64,000 bases of DNA from Lachnospiraceae bacterium (GTDB lineage: Bacteria; Bacillota; Clostridia; Lachnospirales; Lachnospiraceae). Location: NCBI GenBank assembly GCA_024693135.1, contig JAILLN010000007.1, forward strand, positions 1 to 64,000, written 5' to 3'. The notes below the pieces were generated by a model that was given only the letters and a program-made list of their open reading frames with translations, searched no databases and was not told the origin of the DNA. This document shows positions 53,669 through 63,957 of the stretch, in pieces (position 1 is the stretch's first letter; the number at the start of each line of letters is the position of its first letter). The position numbers and the translations under genes were made by a program.

Positions 53669-53778
53669 TCGTGGCAAAGATAGGAGTTGCCACAATCCCC
53701 AAAAAGAATTATAGTAGTAAAAAGGGGGATATTCATTTTCCCATCCCCCAAATTCAAATAGGGGAAAGGAGTGGGTTC

Positions 53779-54918
53779 ATGAAACAGAATAGCATGCTTG
53801 CCATGATCCTTGCCGGCGGCAGGGGGAGCAGGCTGAAGGACCTTACGAACAAAGTGGCAAAGCCTGCGGTGTCCTTTGGCGGGAAGTACCGGATCATTGA
53901 TTTTCCACTGAGCAACTGTGCCAACAGCGGGATCGATGTGGTGGGGGTTCTGACCCAGTATGAATCCGTGCAGCTCAACAGCTATGCCGCGGCAGGAAGG
54001 AACTGGGGGCTTGACAGCAGGGACAGCGGGACATTCATTCTTCCGCCGCGGGAAAAGGCCGACGAAGGTCTGAAGGAATACCGCGGTACTGCAGATGCCA
54101 TCTCTGAAAATATCGACTTCATCGATAATTATGATCCCGAATATATTCTCATCCTTTCGGGAGATCACATTTACAAAATGAATTATTCCAAGATGCTTGC
54201 CTTCCACAAGGAGCATAAGGCAGATGCCACCATCGCCGTGATCGGCGTGCCGAAAAAGGAAGCCAGCCGGTTTGGCATCATGAATACGGCAGAGGATGGC
54301 AGGATCATCGAATTCCAGGAAAAGCCAAAGCAGCCCAAGAGCAACCTGGCCTCTATGGGGATCTATATCTTCAACTGGAAGCTGATGCGCAGGATGCTTC
54401 TGGCAGATATGAAGAATGAGAACTCCCATCATGACTTCGGGAAGGATTTCATTCCTACCATGCTGAAGGACGGAAAGTCGCTCTATGCCTATAAATTCAA
54501 GGGCTACTGGAAGGATGTGGGAACCATCGATTCTCTCTGGGAGGCTAATATGGACCTGCTGGAGGGCGGCAACGAGCTGGATCTGGCCGATCCTTCCTGG
54601 CGGATCTATACCGAGGATGCTCCGGAGCTGCCCCAGTATATCGGACCGGAGGCTGAGGTGGGAAGCGCATATGTGACCCAGGGCTGCCGGATCGAGGGCA
54701 AGGTAGACCGGTGCGTGCTCTTTACCGGAACTTCGGTGGGCAAGGGAGCAAAGGTCACGGATACGGTGCTGATGCCGGATGCCTGCGTCGAGGACGGCGC
54801 AAAAGTGACCAGGGCGCTTGTGGCCAACGGCGTAAAGATTGGAAAAGGCGCTGTGGTTGGCAATGCAAAGAGCGAAGAGATCCTGCTGGTGGCAGAAGAC
54901 GTGCCGGCAAAGGAATAG
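53779..54918 (+). CDS. glgC: Glucose-1-phosphate adenylyltransferase, catalytic subunit
   Basis: It makes ADP-glucose from glucose-1-phosphate and ATP for glycogen. The ATG at 53779 follows AAAGGAG. A longer frame from 53647 is leader sequence. The 379 residues show the nucleotide loop [27 protein letters not shown] and the Asp motif LSGDHIYKM. The C terminus is a left-handed beta-helix. It is paired with glgD, as usual in Firmicutes. Confidence 0.94.
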   Translation: MKQNSMLAMILAGGRGSRLKDLTNKVAKPAVSFGGKYRIIDFPLSNCANSGIDVVGVLTQYESVQLNSYAAAGRNWGLDSRDSGTFILPPREKADEGLKEYRGTADAISENIDFIDNYDPEYILILSGDHIYKMNYSKMLAFHKEHKADATIAVIGVPKKEASRFGIMNTAEDGRIIEFQEKPKQPKSNLASMGIYIFNWKLMRRMLLADMKNENSHHDFGKDFIPTMLKDGKSLYAYKFKGYWKDVGTIDSLWEANMDLLEGGNELDLADPSWRIYTEDAPELPQYIGPEAEVGSAYVTQGCRIEGKVDRCVLFTGTSVGKGAKVTDTVLMPDACVEDGAKVTRALVANGVKIGKGAVVGNAKSEEILLVAEDVPAKE

Positions 54919-54936
54919 GATATACGGAGGTAGATC

Positions 54937-56052
54937 ATGGCGAGAGCATATGGAATCGTTGCTCCTTCGGGAGGACATATGAAGGTGGAAGGGATGGATG
55001 AATTTCGTCCCATCAGTGCGTTTTCATTTTTGGGAAGATACCGGATCATCGATTTCCCGGTTTCTTCCATGAGCAACAGCGGGATAGAACGGATCCAGGT
55101 CTATGTGAGCCAGAATCCCAGGTCCCTGGCAGAGCATCTGGGCTCCGGGCGTACCTACAATATCAACTCCAAACGCGGGAAGCTTCAGCTTCTCTTTAAT
55201 CAGGACAGCCGGGTCAATGATGTGTACAATACCGACATCAAGGCTTATGCGGACAATATGGATGTCATCGAGAGGATGCACCAGCCCTATGTGATCATTT
55301 CCCCGGGACATATGATCTTTACGCAGAATTACGGGAAGCTTCTGGATGAGCACCTGCAGAGCGGGGCAGACGTGACGATCATGTATCATAAGGTCAATGA
55401 TGCGGATGTGGCATACCGGAACTGCTCCGTGGTAAATCTGAACCGGCAGAAGGGCGTGAAGTCCATCGAGCGCAATACCGGCACCGTAGCAGAACGCAAT
55501 ATTTTCATGGATACCTATGTCATGAGCAATGAGCTCTTCATGAAGCTGATCCATAAGGCAAGGGAGATCTCCTCCGTCTACAGGCTGGTGGATATCATCA
55601 ATGCGCAGAATGAGGCGCTGGACATCAGGGGAGTACAGCATAAGGGATACTTCGCCGCGGTCACGGATTTCAAGAGCTACTTTGACATCAATATGGGACT
55701 ATTGGATTGGAACATGGCACAGGAGCTTTTCCGGGATGAGTGGCCGATCTATACCCAGACCACGGATTCCTGTCCGGCACGATATACGCCGGATTCATCC
55801 GTGAAAAACTCCATGGTCGCCAATGGCTGTATCATCGAGGGCAAGGTGGAAAATTCCATCCTGGGAAGGGGAGTTTCCATCCGGAAGGGCGCCATAGTGA
55901 GAAACTGCATCATCATGGGGCATGCCATCATCGATGAAGGAGTGCATGTAGAGAATCAGGTCGTGGATAAATGGGGACGGGTGACCAACATCAAAGAGCT
56001 GGTCACCACCCCGGATAAGCCAGGCTACGTCAGGAGAAATGACATCCTGTAA
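54937..56052 (+). CDS. glgD: Glucose-1-phosphate adenylyltransferase subunit GlgD
   Basis: The regulatory partner of GlgC in Firmicutes, giving an active GlgC-GlgD complex. The 371 residues keep FLGRYRIIDFPVSSM but have lost the GGxGxRL nucleotide loop. The start reads RAYGIVAPSGGHM. It starts 18 bases after glgC with GGAGGT. Confidence 0.93.
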   Translation: MARAYGIVAPSGGHMKVEGMDEFRPISAFSFLGRYRIIDFPVSSMSNSGIERIQVYVSQNPRSLAEHLGSGRTYNINSKRGKLQLLFNQDSRVNDVYNTDIKAYADNMDVIERMHQPYVIISPGHMIFTQNYGKLLDEHLQSGADVTIMYHKVNDADVAYRNCSVVNLNRQKGVKSIERNTGTVAERNIFMDTYVMSNELFMKLIHKAREISSVYRLVDIINAQNEALDIRGVQHKGYFAAVTDFKSYFDINMGLLDWNMAQELFRDEWPIYTQTTDSCPARYTPDSSVKNSMVANGCIIEGKVENSILGRGVSIRKGAIVRNCIIMGHAIIDEGVHVENQVVDKWGRVTNIKELVTTPDKPGYVRRNDIL

Positions 56053-56058
56053 GGGGTG

Positions 56059-57576
56059 TCATTCCTCCAGGCCGACGCTGTCGGCGCCGTAAGCGGCCTG
56101 CTCTTCCGTAAAGCCTTCGTACTTCAGCTGGGAGATCAGCAGGTCCCTGGAAAGTGAATTATGATCTGCATAGATATGGGCAAGCCGCGAGGCTTGCTCA
56201 TTCCAGTCTGCCCCGCAGTTTTCTACCGCATAGAGGGCATCTTCGTCTGAAAATTCTTCAAATTTAAGCCGGGCAAAAAGACCGGTATAGGAGAAGGGGA
56301 AGCCTGACAGCAGCCGGTTTGAGGCGGCGATGACCGGAGGCACCTCTTCATCGATGTCCTGTTCGGAAAAACGGGATTCATATTTATCAAAGGCCAGGGC
56401 ACCGTCCAGGTAAGCCAGGAGGATATCGTTATGATCCTCGTCATTTAAGAGCAGAGAACGGACATGATAATCATCCAGCTTCAGGCCGTTCCGGTTATTA
56501 TAGAAATCCACCGCCATGGTCAGAATGCTGGCCTTGGTAGCATCCCAGGAATTCTTCTGTGTTTTCATCTCCTCGGGATCATCCGATTCATGCTCGAATT
56601 CTTCAGCGATCCCGTCATACCAGATACATACGGTGATGACCTTCTGATCCTTGTCTGCGATAACCCGGAAGTGGTCGCTTAAGTTTTTTTCCAGGGCGGC
56701 ATTCAGCACGCGGCTGTAGGCATCCAAAGCTTCCTCCTCGCTTAGAGCCGGAGCTTCTTCGCTTTGTGTTTCCCCCTCGTTCACCGTCTCCTGGCTGCCT
56801 TCAGGACTTTCTGTCTCCTGTGGTGCTTCATCGGCGTCAGGGACATCTGCAGCGGTTTCTTCCTGGGGATCCTTCTGCGTCTCTTCCGTTACGGCTGTCT
56901 GCTGGGGCTTTGAAGCAAAGAGCTTCTGTAGGGACTCAGCCTTGATCAGTCCGTGCCGGAGCATCAGGAAAATACCAAGGGCCATGAGCACCAGCACGAT
57001 CATCACGATGAGGATGATATGGACGGGAGAGAGTCCTCCCTCAAGCCGGGGCTTCTTTTCCTTCTTTTTCTTCTTGGGAGGCCGGCTGTCCGGCTCGGGC
57101 TCCGGTGACTGTGGCGGGACCGGCGTGAATTGGGGAACCGGAGTCGCCTGGATCACGGGAGAGGGCTGCGGTATTGGCTGCGGCCCGGCTGCGGAAGAGG
57201 ACTGCGGCTGTGGCGTAGGGATAAAAGCCGGCTGCGGCTGCGGTGTGGGTACAAAAGCCGGCTGCGCTTCCGGTACGAAAGCGGCCACAGGCTGTGCTGC
57301 GGGTACATAGGCAGGCACTGATTCCGGCTCGGGTACGGATCCGGCTGCAAAAGCCGTTTCCGGTGCAGGCATGGATCCAGTTACGGAAGCCGCTTCCGGT
57401 GCAGGCATGGACTCAGCCGCAAAAGCTGGTTCCGATGCAGGTGTGGGATCAGCCGCAAAAGGCGGCTCCGATGCAGGCATAGTCTCAGCCGCAGAAGCCG
57501 CTTCCAGAGCAGCTGCTTCTTCGGCCGCCTGCAATGCTCGATTGTTTTTCCTGTTTCTTCGGGATCTGTTTGACAT
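56059..57576 (-). CDS. Membrane protein with Ltp-type C-terminal repeats and Pro/Ala-rich head
   Basis: 505 residues from the ATG at 57576 (AGGTGG upstream). Residues 1-160 are low-complexity Ala/Pro/Glu and Pro/Gln repeats in the cytoplasm. A membrane helix lies at about 178-200 (VHIILIVMIVLVLMALGIF). The outer part has an acidic linker, an alpha/beta region and two Ltp (host cell surface-exposed lipoprotein) repeats at the end: FSYTGLFARLKFEEFS and LSRDLLISQLKYEGFT. Ltp repeats are known from superinfection-exclusion and cell-surface proteins. It converges on glgD. Confidence 0.75.
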   Translation of the reverse strand: MSNRSRRNRKNNRALQAAEEAAALEAASAAETMPASEPPFAADPTPASEPAFAAESMPAPEAASVTGSMPAPETAFAAGSVPEPESVPAYVPAAQPVAAFVPEAQPAFVPTPQPQPAFIPTPQPQSSSAAGPQPIPQPSPVIQATPVPQFTPVPPQSPEPEPDSRPPKKKKKEKKPRLEGGLSPVHIILIVMIVLVLMALGIFLMLRHGLIKAESLQKLFASKPQQTAVTEETQKDPQEETAADVPDADEAPQETESPEGSQETVNEGETQSEEAPALSEEEALDAYSRVLNAALEKNLSDHFRVIADKDQKVITVCIWYDGIAEEFEHESDDPEEMKTQKNSWDATKASILTMAVDFYNNRNGLKLDDYHVRSLLLNDEDHNDILLAYLDGALAFDKYESRFSEQDIDEEVPPVIAASNRLLSGFPFSYTGLFARLKFEEFSDEDALYAVENCGADWNEQASRLAHIYADHNSLSRDLLISQLKYEGFTEEQAAYGADSVGLEE

Positions 57577-57989
57577 AAAACCACCTATTGTTTTTTTGAG
57601 TATCATACATCCAAAGCAGATGTATTTCAACCGTCAGGGCTTTGGGAATTCAGAAAAGACTCCATAAAAGAGGAGGAGGCAGCGGGTTTGTCCCCGCTGC
57701 CTTGATGAAAAAGAAGTTTTTTGTTTGATGTACTGGCCACTTCTGTCTTACACTTTTTATATCGTCTGATCCGGACAATACTTTAGCATTTTGCCCAAAA
57801 AGTTTAAAAAAACCCAATTTTATGTCATACTATTAAAGACGCTCTGTTTTCACGAAGGAAAAAGCCGTTCCATATCAAGGACTGCGGCAGAAACGGAAAA
57901 AGGCTTTCCGGAGGAGAGATCGTAAACCGATTTTGTCAGATCGCTGCAGGCATAAGCCGAGATGATCTGATCTGAGGAATAAGACAAAA
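57577..57989. other. Divergent intergenic region
   Basis: About 410 bases between the Ltp-type gene and the sortase. It holds a hairpin GGCAGCGGG/CCCGCTGCC at 57678-57701, without a T-run, and AT-rich DNA near 57770-57840. No gene is seen, and no clear promoter pair could be fixed. Confidence 0.5.
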
Positions 57990-59093
57990 TTGAAGAAATC
58001 CCATTTGATCATAATTGCCTGTGTGCTGTATTTTGCCACGGGGGCGTTCTTTTTGGTACCGCATCTGATAAAGCAGGGCGGGGAGGCAGAAAATCCCGGC
58101 CGGGAGCTTGGTGCAAAGGAGCAGGCAGTGGAGGAGGCCGAAAAGCCAGAGGCAGAAGACATTTCCGAAGCAGAGGAAGCAGGAGATGAAGCGGAAGCGC
58201 CTGAGGTTTTGGAGGAGGGATTCCAGGCTGCCCTTAAGCCGGAGGAAGCAGATGAGCCGGAACCGCTTGAAAAATACCGGGAGCTCCTTGAGGTCAATCC
58301 TTATGTCTCCGGGTGGCTTGCCATAGACCAGACGCCCATCGATGCACCGGTGGTCTATACGCCGGGAAGCCAGAACTATTTCCTGCATCATTCCATCGAC
58401 GGCACTCCCATGGAAAGCGGTACCCTGTTCATCGCCGTGCCGTGGAGGGAGGACTGCCACAATACCTTGATCTATGGCCACAATATGAAGAGCGGGAGCG
58501 GCTTCGGCTCCCTTCTGAACTATGCGGATCCATCCTATGGGATGGGTCATTCCGTTATCCGGTTTGATACTCTATATGAGGAGCAGGAATACGATCTGGT
58601 GGCGGCCTTTTATTCCCAGATCTATGCCGAGGAGGAGCTGGAATCTGACGAGGACAGGGCAGAAAAGGACGAGCTGATCGTGGCGGAGAGCCGGGCAAGG
58701 AAAGAAGAAGAGATCAAACAACAGCAGGAACAGCAGCAGGCGGAGCAGCAGCTTTCCGATCCGGAGCAGGAGGAGACGCCGGTACAGGAGGAGACGCCGG
58801 TACAGGAGGAGATCGTTCTTACCTTGAGAGACCTGGATCTTTTTTATGACTTCGGCAATCTGGATATCTACCGCCAGCAGAAGGATGAGGACAACGGGAG
58901 ATTCCGGTATTATTATTATACGGATCTGTCCGATCCGGAAGATTTTGCATATTATGCTTCTAAAGTAAAGGAAAACGCCTTGTATGAAACGGGGCAGGAT
59001 ATCACATGGGGAGATGAGCTCCTGACCCTTTCCACCTGCAGCTATCAGGTGGCCAACGGGCGTTTTGTGGTAGTAGCAAAGAAAAGGAAATAA
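57990..59093 (+). CDS. Class B sortase with acidic insertion
   Basis: A membrane-anchored transpeptidase. The 367 residues start at TTG (GAGGA upstream) with a membrane helix at 5-25 and an acidic linker. The sortase domain begins near residue 95 (NPYVSGWLAI). The catalytic triad is His164 (IYGHNM), Cys350 (LSTCSY) and Arg358 (GRFVVV). Between them, about 212-272 is an unusual Glu/Gln-rich, coiled-coil-like insertion with a duplicated EETPVQ unit. No LPXTG-type substrate is seen in this window. Confidence 0.85.
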   Translation: MKKSHLIIIACVLYFATGAFFLVPHLIKQGGEAENPGRELGAKEQAVEEAEKPEAEDISEAEEAGDEAEAPEVLEEGFQAALKPEEADEPEPLEKYRELLEVNPYVSGWLAIDQTPIDAPVVYTPGSQNYFLHHSIDGTPMESGTLFIAVPWREDCHNTLIYGHNMKSGSGFGSLLNYADPSYGMGHSVIRFDTLYEEQEYDLVAAFYSQIYAEEELESDEDRAEKDELIVAESRARKEEEIKQQQEQQQAEQQLSDPEQEETPVQEETPVQEEIVLTLRDLDLFYDFGNLDIYRQQKDEDNGRFRYYYYTDLSDPEDFAYYASKVKENALYETGQDITWGDELLTLSTCSYQVANGRFVVVAKKRK

Positions 59094-59115
59094 AGCAAAA
59101 GAAAGGAATGGAACG

Positions 59116-59802
59116 GTGCTGTCAGATCGGATGGGGAAAAAACGGAATGAATATCTTCCGGATTATGTGGCTTTTGACCTGGAAACCACAGGAATATCCT
59201 GGAAAAAGGACGGGGTAGTGGAAATATCTGCGGTGAAGGTACGGGAAGGGAAGCCGGTGGATGAGTTTTCTACCCTGGTCAATCCGGGCTGCCCCATTTC
59301 TCCGGAAGCCAGTGCGGTCAACGGCATCACGGATGACATGGTGGAGGACAGCCCGGGCTTTGACGAGGCACTTTCGGATTTCATGGAATTTGCCGGAGAA
59401 GATGTGCTGGTGGGGCATAATATCTATTCCTTCGATATGAAGTTTCTGTACCGGTTTGCCCAGAAATACTGGGGCAAGACCATCGGCAATGATTACGTGG
59501 ATACCTTGAGCCTGTCCAGAAGCTGTCTGACGGAGCTTCCAAGGCACCGGCTTACCGATCTGGCTTCCCATTTCGGGATCAGCACGGAAGGAGCCCACCG
59601 TGCGTTGAAGGACAGCTACATGACACACCTGGTCTACGAAAAGCTGGGCATACGGCTTCAGGATTCATCGGCACGGCCTTTGGAGGAGAGGATCTGTCCG
59701 AGCTGCGGAAGCGTGATGGTCAAAAGAAACGGAAAATATGGTCCCTTCTGGGGCTGTACCTCCTATCCGGGATGCCGGCATACGGAGAAGATCGAGGATT
59801 GA
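59116..59802 (+). CDS. DnaQ-like 3'-5' exonuclease with C-terminal zinc finger
   Basis: 228 residues. Exo I is AFDLETTG, exo II is VGHNIYSFDMKF and exo III is HRALKDS, a DEDDh set close to the DNA polymerase III epsilon/PolC type. The last ~40 residues are a topoisomerase-type four-cysteine zinc finger (CPSCGSVMVKRNGKYGPFWGC, ending YPGCRHTE). Start GTG at 59116 has GGAATGGAACG upstream. ATG at 59131 is an alternative. The zinc finger suggests binding of single-stranded DNA. Confidence 0.85.
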   Translation: MLSDRMGKKRNEYLPDYVAFDLETTGISWKKDGVVEISAVKVREGKPVDEFSTLVNPGCPISPEASAVNGITDDMVEDSPGFDEALSDFMEFAGEDVLVGHNIYSFDMKFLYRFAQKYWGKTIGNDYVDTLSLSRSCLTELPRHRLTDLASHFGISTEGAHRALKDSYMTHLVYEKLGIRLQDSSARPLEERICPSCGSVMVKRNGKYGPFWGCTSYPGCRHTEKIED

Positions 59803-59869
59803 CAGCGGATACAGGGTGTTTGAAAAACAATTGTTTTCTGTAGGAAAAGGAACCGAGAGGAGGTAGGAC

Positions 59870-62800
59870 ATGATGAATCAACGGATCAGAAAATTTATCG
59901 CTGCCATGGTGAGCGTAACGCTGATCGGTACGACATCCGGTGTACCCGTCTATGCGGCAGAAAGGGCAGGGAGTACGGTACAGGAAGAGTCGGGAGAAGC
60001 ACGGCAGGAGGCTTCCCTTGCACCCCTGCACGATCTGCCGGTCGCTTGGGATCTGACCGATCTGTACGCGGACGAGGCGGCTTTTGAAAAAGATATGAAA
60101 CGGGTGGAGGAGCTGATTCCCTCATTGAAGGCAATGAAGGGAACCCTGAACAGCGTGGAGGGGATCTTGAATTGTCTGGAAAATCCGGACATTCAGGAAA
60201 TCACTGCGATCAGCTGTAAAGCAAAAATGTATGTCGATTTTTTAGGTTCATTGGATGCCACAGATGCATGGGCAAGAAAGGCGGGCGCAAGATATGGCGA
60301 GGTCATGAGAAATGTGCAGGCCGCACAAGCCTTTGAGGCGGAGGAGATCATGTCCATGCCTCTGGAAAAAAGGCAGGAGATCTTTTCCGATGAAAGACTT
60401 GCCCCCTATGCATATTATCTGAAGGCGTATACGGATCCGGATTATGTGCCTTTAGGCGAGGAAGGGGAAATGGTGAAGAACCTGCTTTCTCCAGCGACAG
60501 AACGCCTGGAAGGTACCTTCAACATCTTTAGCTACGTGGAGCTTCCCAAGCCGGAAATCACGTTTCCGGACGGGAAAAAGGAAGTCTTAACGAACCAGCT
60601 GCTAAGCCAGATCCTGCAGAGCCCGGATTATGACCATGCGTTTCGGAAAGAGGCATATTCCCTGAGAAATACCACGCGGAAGCCCTATATAAATACCTAC
60701 GCCTCGCTGCTGGAAGGACAGATGCAGGAGTATTGGGCGGAGGCGCAGATGAATGGATATGATTCCACCCTTGAGTGGACCATGGACCGTGAGGATGTGG
60801 ATCCTGCGGTCTATGGCCGGATCATTGATCATGCCCACTCCCTGCTGCCGAAGGCTCAGGAGTATTACCGGAAGCTGAAGGAGATCAAGGGCTGCGAAGA
60901 ATTGATGCCCTGCGATCTGCAGCAGAGCGTGACTGATTATGAGCCACCGGAGATTTCCTATGAGGAGGCAGTAAACCTGGGCTGGGAAGGGGTGGCCGTA
61001 TGGGGGAAGGAATACATGGAAGCCTTTGATCAGATCATTACGGCACCTCATATTGACGTATATCCCTCCGATACGAAGGAGACCGGAGCCTTTGAATACC
61101 TTCTGGGAAATGAAACCACTCCTTTTGTGCTTTATAATTTTGACGGCACGGAGCCCTATACTTCGACCATAGTCCATGAAATGGGTCATGCGGTCTACAG
61201 CCAGTTTTCTGCTGAAAACCAGCCTCCCCGCTACAACTTTCCCACGATCTTTACCCAGGAAGTGGCTTCTACAGCGAATGAGCTGATGTTTCATAAGGCC
61301 ATGATCGAGAAGGCGGGATCAAAGAAGGAAAAACTATACTGGCTGGAGAAGGAGCTCAGCTTACTTTTCAGTACCGTGTTGACGCAGTGTCTGTATTCCG
61401 AATTTGAGGATTATTGTTATAAGACCATTGAAGCCGGCGGGGCATTGAATGCGGAGGACTTATGTGCAAAGTATCTGGAACTGGCCAGGCTGTATTACGG
61501 CGATTCCTGTACGGTTCCGGATGATATGCAATATTTCTGGACTATGATCCCTCATTTCTATAGCAACTATTATGTATATAAATATGCCACATCGATAACC
61601 TATGCATCCGCGATCTGTCTGCAGGCGGAAGAAAAGGGGCAGGAGGAGATCGATGCATATCTGGATTTCCTGAAGGCGGGAGCCAGCGCGGATCCGGCTT
61701 CTCTCTTAAAGATCGCAAACGTGGATCCCATGGCGGAGGAAACCTATGAGACCGCAGGAAAGTGGTTTGCGGAGCTTATTGATGAATTTATCGCCGTGGC
61801 GGATGAGATGGAAGAGGAAGAGGAGAAAGCCCCCGAAGAATTCCCGATGGATCCATCTGTCATGAAGCCCTGGATCAATTCCAATATCATGGGAATGGTG
61901 ACGGATGAGGTGACCCCCGATCGGAAGGATGATTATTATGTGAATATAAACCATGACTGGCTTCGGGATAAAAAGCCCCGGGACGGTCATGATTCTCTAT
62001 GGTCATTAGACGAAGCGGAGGATCTGGTGCGGGAACGCTGCCTGGATATTTTAAATGACCGGTCCTTAACCGGAGACGATGCGGAGCTGATCCAGAACTA
62101 TTATGATCTGCAGCTTGACTGGGACAGCAGAAATGCAAGAGGGATCACTCCGGCATGGCCTCTGATCGGAAAGATCCTGGGACTGGAGAGCCTTAAGCAG
62201 GTCTCTTCGCTGATCGAAGATCCGGAAAACATGGCCTTCCTGCCTTCCCTCCTGCCTGTGTGGCTTGGATTAAATGCAGACGATTCCAATCTTATTGAGG
62301 TCTGCATCGGTACAGCGCCTCTGACTCTGGAGGATTCCGCAGAATATCAGGAGCTGACAAAAAACGGGGAACGGATCAAAAAGGCCTCGGAGGAAGGCCG
62401 CCGGTATATGCTTTCCCGGTTCGGCTTATCGGAGGAAGAGATCGCGGATACCATCGACAAATGCCTTTCCTTTGAAACAAAGCTTGCAAAATATAAGAGA
62501 ACCGCGCTGGAGGAGGCTGACCCTTCTTCCATCAAGGCATCGATCAATCCCGTTACCATGGAGGATATCAGGGAAATGTCACCGGCCTATCCTCTGGCGG
62601 ATATCATGGATAAACTTGGCTGGTCGAAGTCCGAGCTGATCAATGTGGAGGAGCCGGAGTTTGTAAAGGGGCTGAATGCCCTTTATAGCGAGGAAAACCT
62701 GCCGGAGATCCGTTCATATCTCCTGGCTCATGTGGCAGGCGGACTGATCTCTTGCCTGGACGAGGAAGCCTATCGGAAATATCAGGAAATTGAGCAGGAG

Positions 62801-63814
62801 ATGGGAGGGATCACGGGAGTCAGGCCGGATGAAGAGATCGCCTATGAGGAAGCTAAGGAGCTCTTTCCGGATTCCTTTGCCCGGATCTATATCGACCGGT
62901 ACCTGAATGAAGAGATCCGGAATGAGATCACGGGATTATGCCAGGATATCGTGGAAGCTTATGACAGGATACTGGATACGGAGGACTGGCTTACGGAAGA
63001 GACCAGAAGGAAAGCCAAGGAAAAGCTTGCCAAACTCAAGATCCACGCAGTTTATCCGGATAAGTGGGAAGACGATTCCGTGTATCATGTGACGTCAAAG
63101 GCAGATGGAGGCAGCTATTTTGAGGCATTGAAGGAGATCGAAGAAGCACAGCGGAAAATGGGTCTCAGCCTGATCAATACCAGATATGACAAGGAAATCT
63201 GGGGTGGCGATATCCTGATGACCAATGCCTTCTATGATCGGGGGAATAATTCCATCAATATCCTGCCCGGTATCTTATGCGACGCCTCCTACCGAAGCGA
63301 TATGAGCCTGGAAGAAAAGCTGGGAGCGCTGGGAGCGATCATCGGACATGAGATATCGCATGCCTTTGATCCCAGTGGGGCGCAGTACGACGGCGAAGGG
63401 AACCTGAATGACTGGTGGCAGCCGCAGGACTATAAGGCCTTTGAGGAGCGGGCGGAAAAATTGGCTGCTTATTATGACAAGGTCATAGCCTTTGACGACG
63501 GTACGCCGTATCATGGGACGCTTGTAGAGGGGGAAGCCATCGCAGATATGGCAGGCATAAAAAGCCTGCTGATGATCGCAGAAAACGTGGAAGGCTTTGA
63601 TTATGATAAATTCTTCAGGAGCTATGCCGGCATCCTTGCCTCGACCGGTACGCTGGAATATAACCAGAGAAGGGCTCTTACGAACCCCCATCCTCTGTAT
63701 TATCTGAGGGCGAATGTGACAATACAGCAGTTTGATGAGTTTATCGAAACCTATGGGATCAAGGAGGGGGACGGCATGTATCTTGCACCGGAAGACAGGA
63801 TCAATGTCTGGTAG
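59870..63814 (+). CDS. Secreted fusion of an M3 (PepF-type) and an M13 (neprilysin-type) metallopeptidase
   Basis: 1314 residues. A signal peptide ends near YAA|ER (residue 30). Residues 45-640 are an oligoendopeptidase F domain with zinc motif HEMGH (His436, Glu437, His440) and Glu464. A short acidic linker (about 643-660) follows. Residues 665-1314 are a complete M13 domain. It has NAFYDRGNNSINI, HEISH (His1160, Glu1161, His1164), GEAIAD with Glu1222 and Asp1226, and the typical C-terminal Trp. Both active sites look intact. Start ATG at 59870 follows GAGGAGGT. The two families normally are separate proteins. Confidence 0.88.
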   Translation: MMNQRIRKFIAAMVSVTLIGTTSGVPVYAAERAGSTVQEESGEARQEASLAPLHDLPVAWDLTDLYADEAAFEKDMKRVEELIPSLKAMKGTLNSVEGILNCLENPDIQEITAISCKAKMYVDFLGSLDATDAWARKAGARYGEVMRNVQAAQAFEAEEIMSMPLEKRQEIFSDERLAPYAYYLKAYTDPDYVPLGEEGEMVKNLLSPATERLEGTFNIFSYVELPKPEITFPDGKKEVLTNQLLSQILQSPDYDHAFRKEAYSLRNTTRKPYINTYASLLEGQMQEYWAEAQMNGYDSTLEWTMDREDVDPAVYGRIIDHAHSLLPKAQEYYRKLKEIKGCEELMPCDLQQSVTDYEPPEISYEEAVNLGWEGVAVWGKEYMEAFDQIITAPHIDVYPSDTKETGAFEYLLGNETTPFVLYNFDGTEPYTSTIVHEMGHAVYSQFSAENQPPRYNFPTIFTQEVASTANELMFHKAMIEKAGSKKEKLYWLEKELSLLFSTVLTQCLYSEFEDYCYKTIEAGGALNAEDLCAKYLELARLYYGDSCTVPDDMQYFWTMIPHFYSNYYVYKYATSITYASAICLQAEEKGQEEIDAYLDFLKAGASADPASLLKIANVDPMAEETYETAGKWFAELIDEFIAVADEMEEEEEKAPEEFPMDPSVMKPWINSNIMGMVTDEVTPDRKDDYYVNINHDWLRDKKPRDGHDSLWSLDEAEDLVRERCLDILNDRSLTGDDAELIQNYYDLQLDWDSRNARGITPAWPLIGKILGLESLKQVSSLIEDPENMAFLPSLLPVWLGLNADDSNLIEVCIGTAPLTLEDSAEYQELTKNGERIKKASEEGRRYMLSRFGLSEEEIADTIDKCLSFETKLAKYKRTALEEADPSSIKASINPVTMEDIREMSPAYPLADIMDKLGWSKSELINVEEPEFVKGLNALYSEENLPEIRSYLLAHVAGGLISCLDEEAYRKYQEIEQEMGGITGVRPDEEIAYEEAKELFPDSFARIYIDRYLNEEIRNEITGLCQDIVEAYDRILDTEDWLTEETRRKAKEKLAKLKIHAVYPDKWEDDSVYHVTSKADGGSYFEALKEIEEAQRKMGLSLINTRYDKEIWGGDILMTNAFYDRGNNSINILPGILCDASYRSDMSLEEKLGALGAIIGHEISHAFDPSGAQYDGEGNLNDWWQPQDYKAFEERAEKLAAYYDKVIAFDDGTPYHGTLVEGEAIADMAGIKSLLMIAENVEGFDYDKFFRSYAGILASTGTLEYNQRRALTNPHPLYYLRANVTIQQFDEFIETYGIKEGDGMYLAPEDRINVW

Positions 63815-63884
63815 GACCAGGGTGCTTTCGCTTTCACCATCTTTGCCCTGTCATATTGGGAAAACCGGGGAACAAAGCAGATAC

Positions 63885-63913
63885 TTGTGATATTGCAAAA
63901 AAGATTTTATAAT
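63885..63913 (+). promoter_or_regulatory. Promoter of the gene at the right edge
   Basis: TTGTGA (63885-63890), 17-base spacer, TATAAT (63908-63913). Confidence 0.65.
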
Positions 63914-63957
63914 AATGCTGTTTTATGATTATGCAAAAAAGATCATGGAGGCATGAG

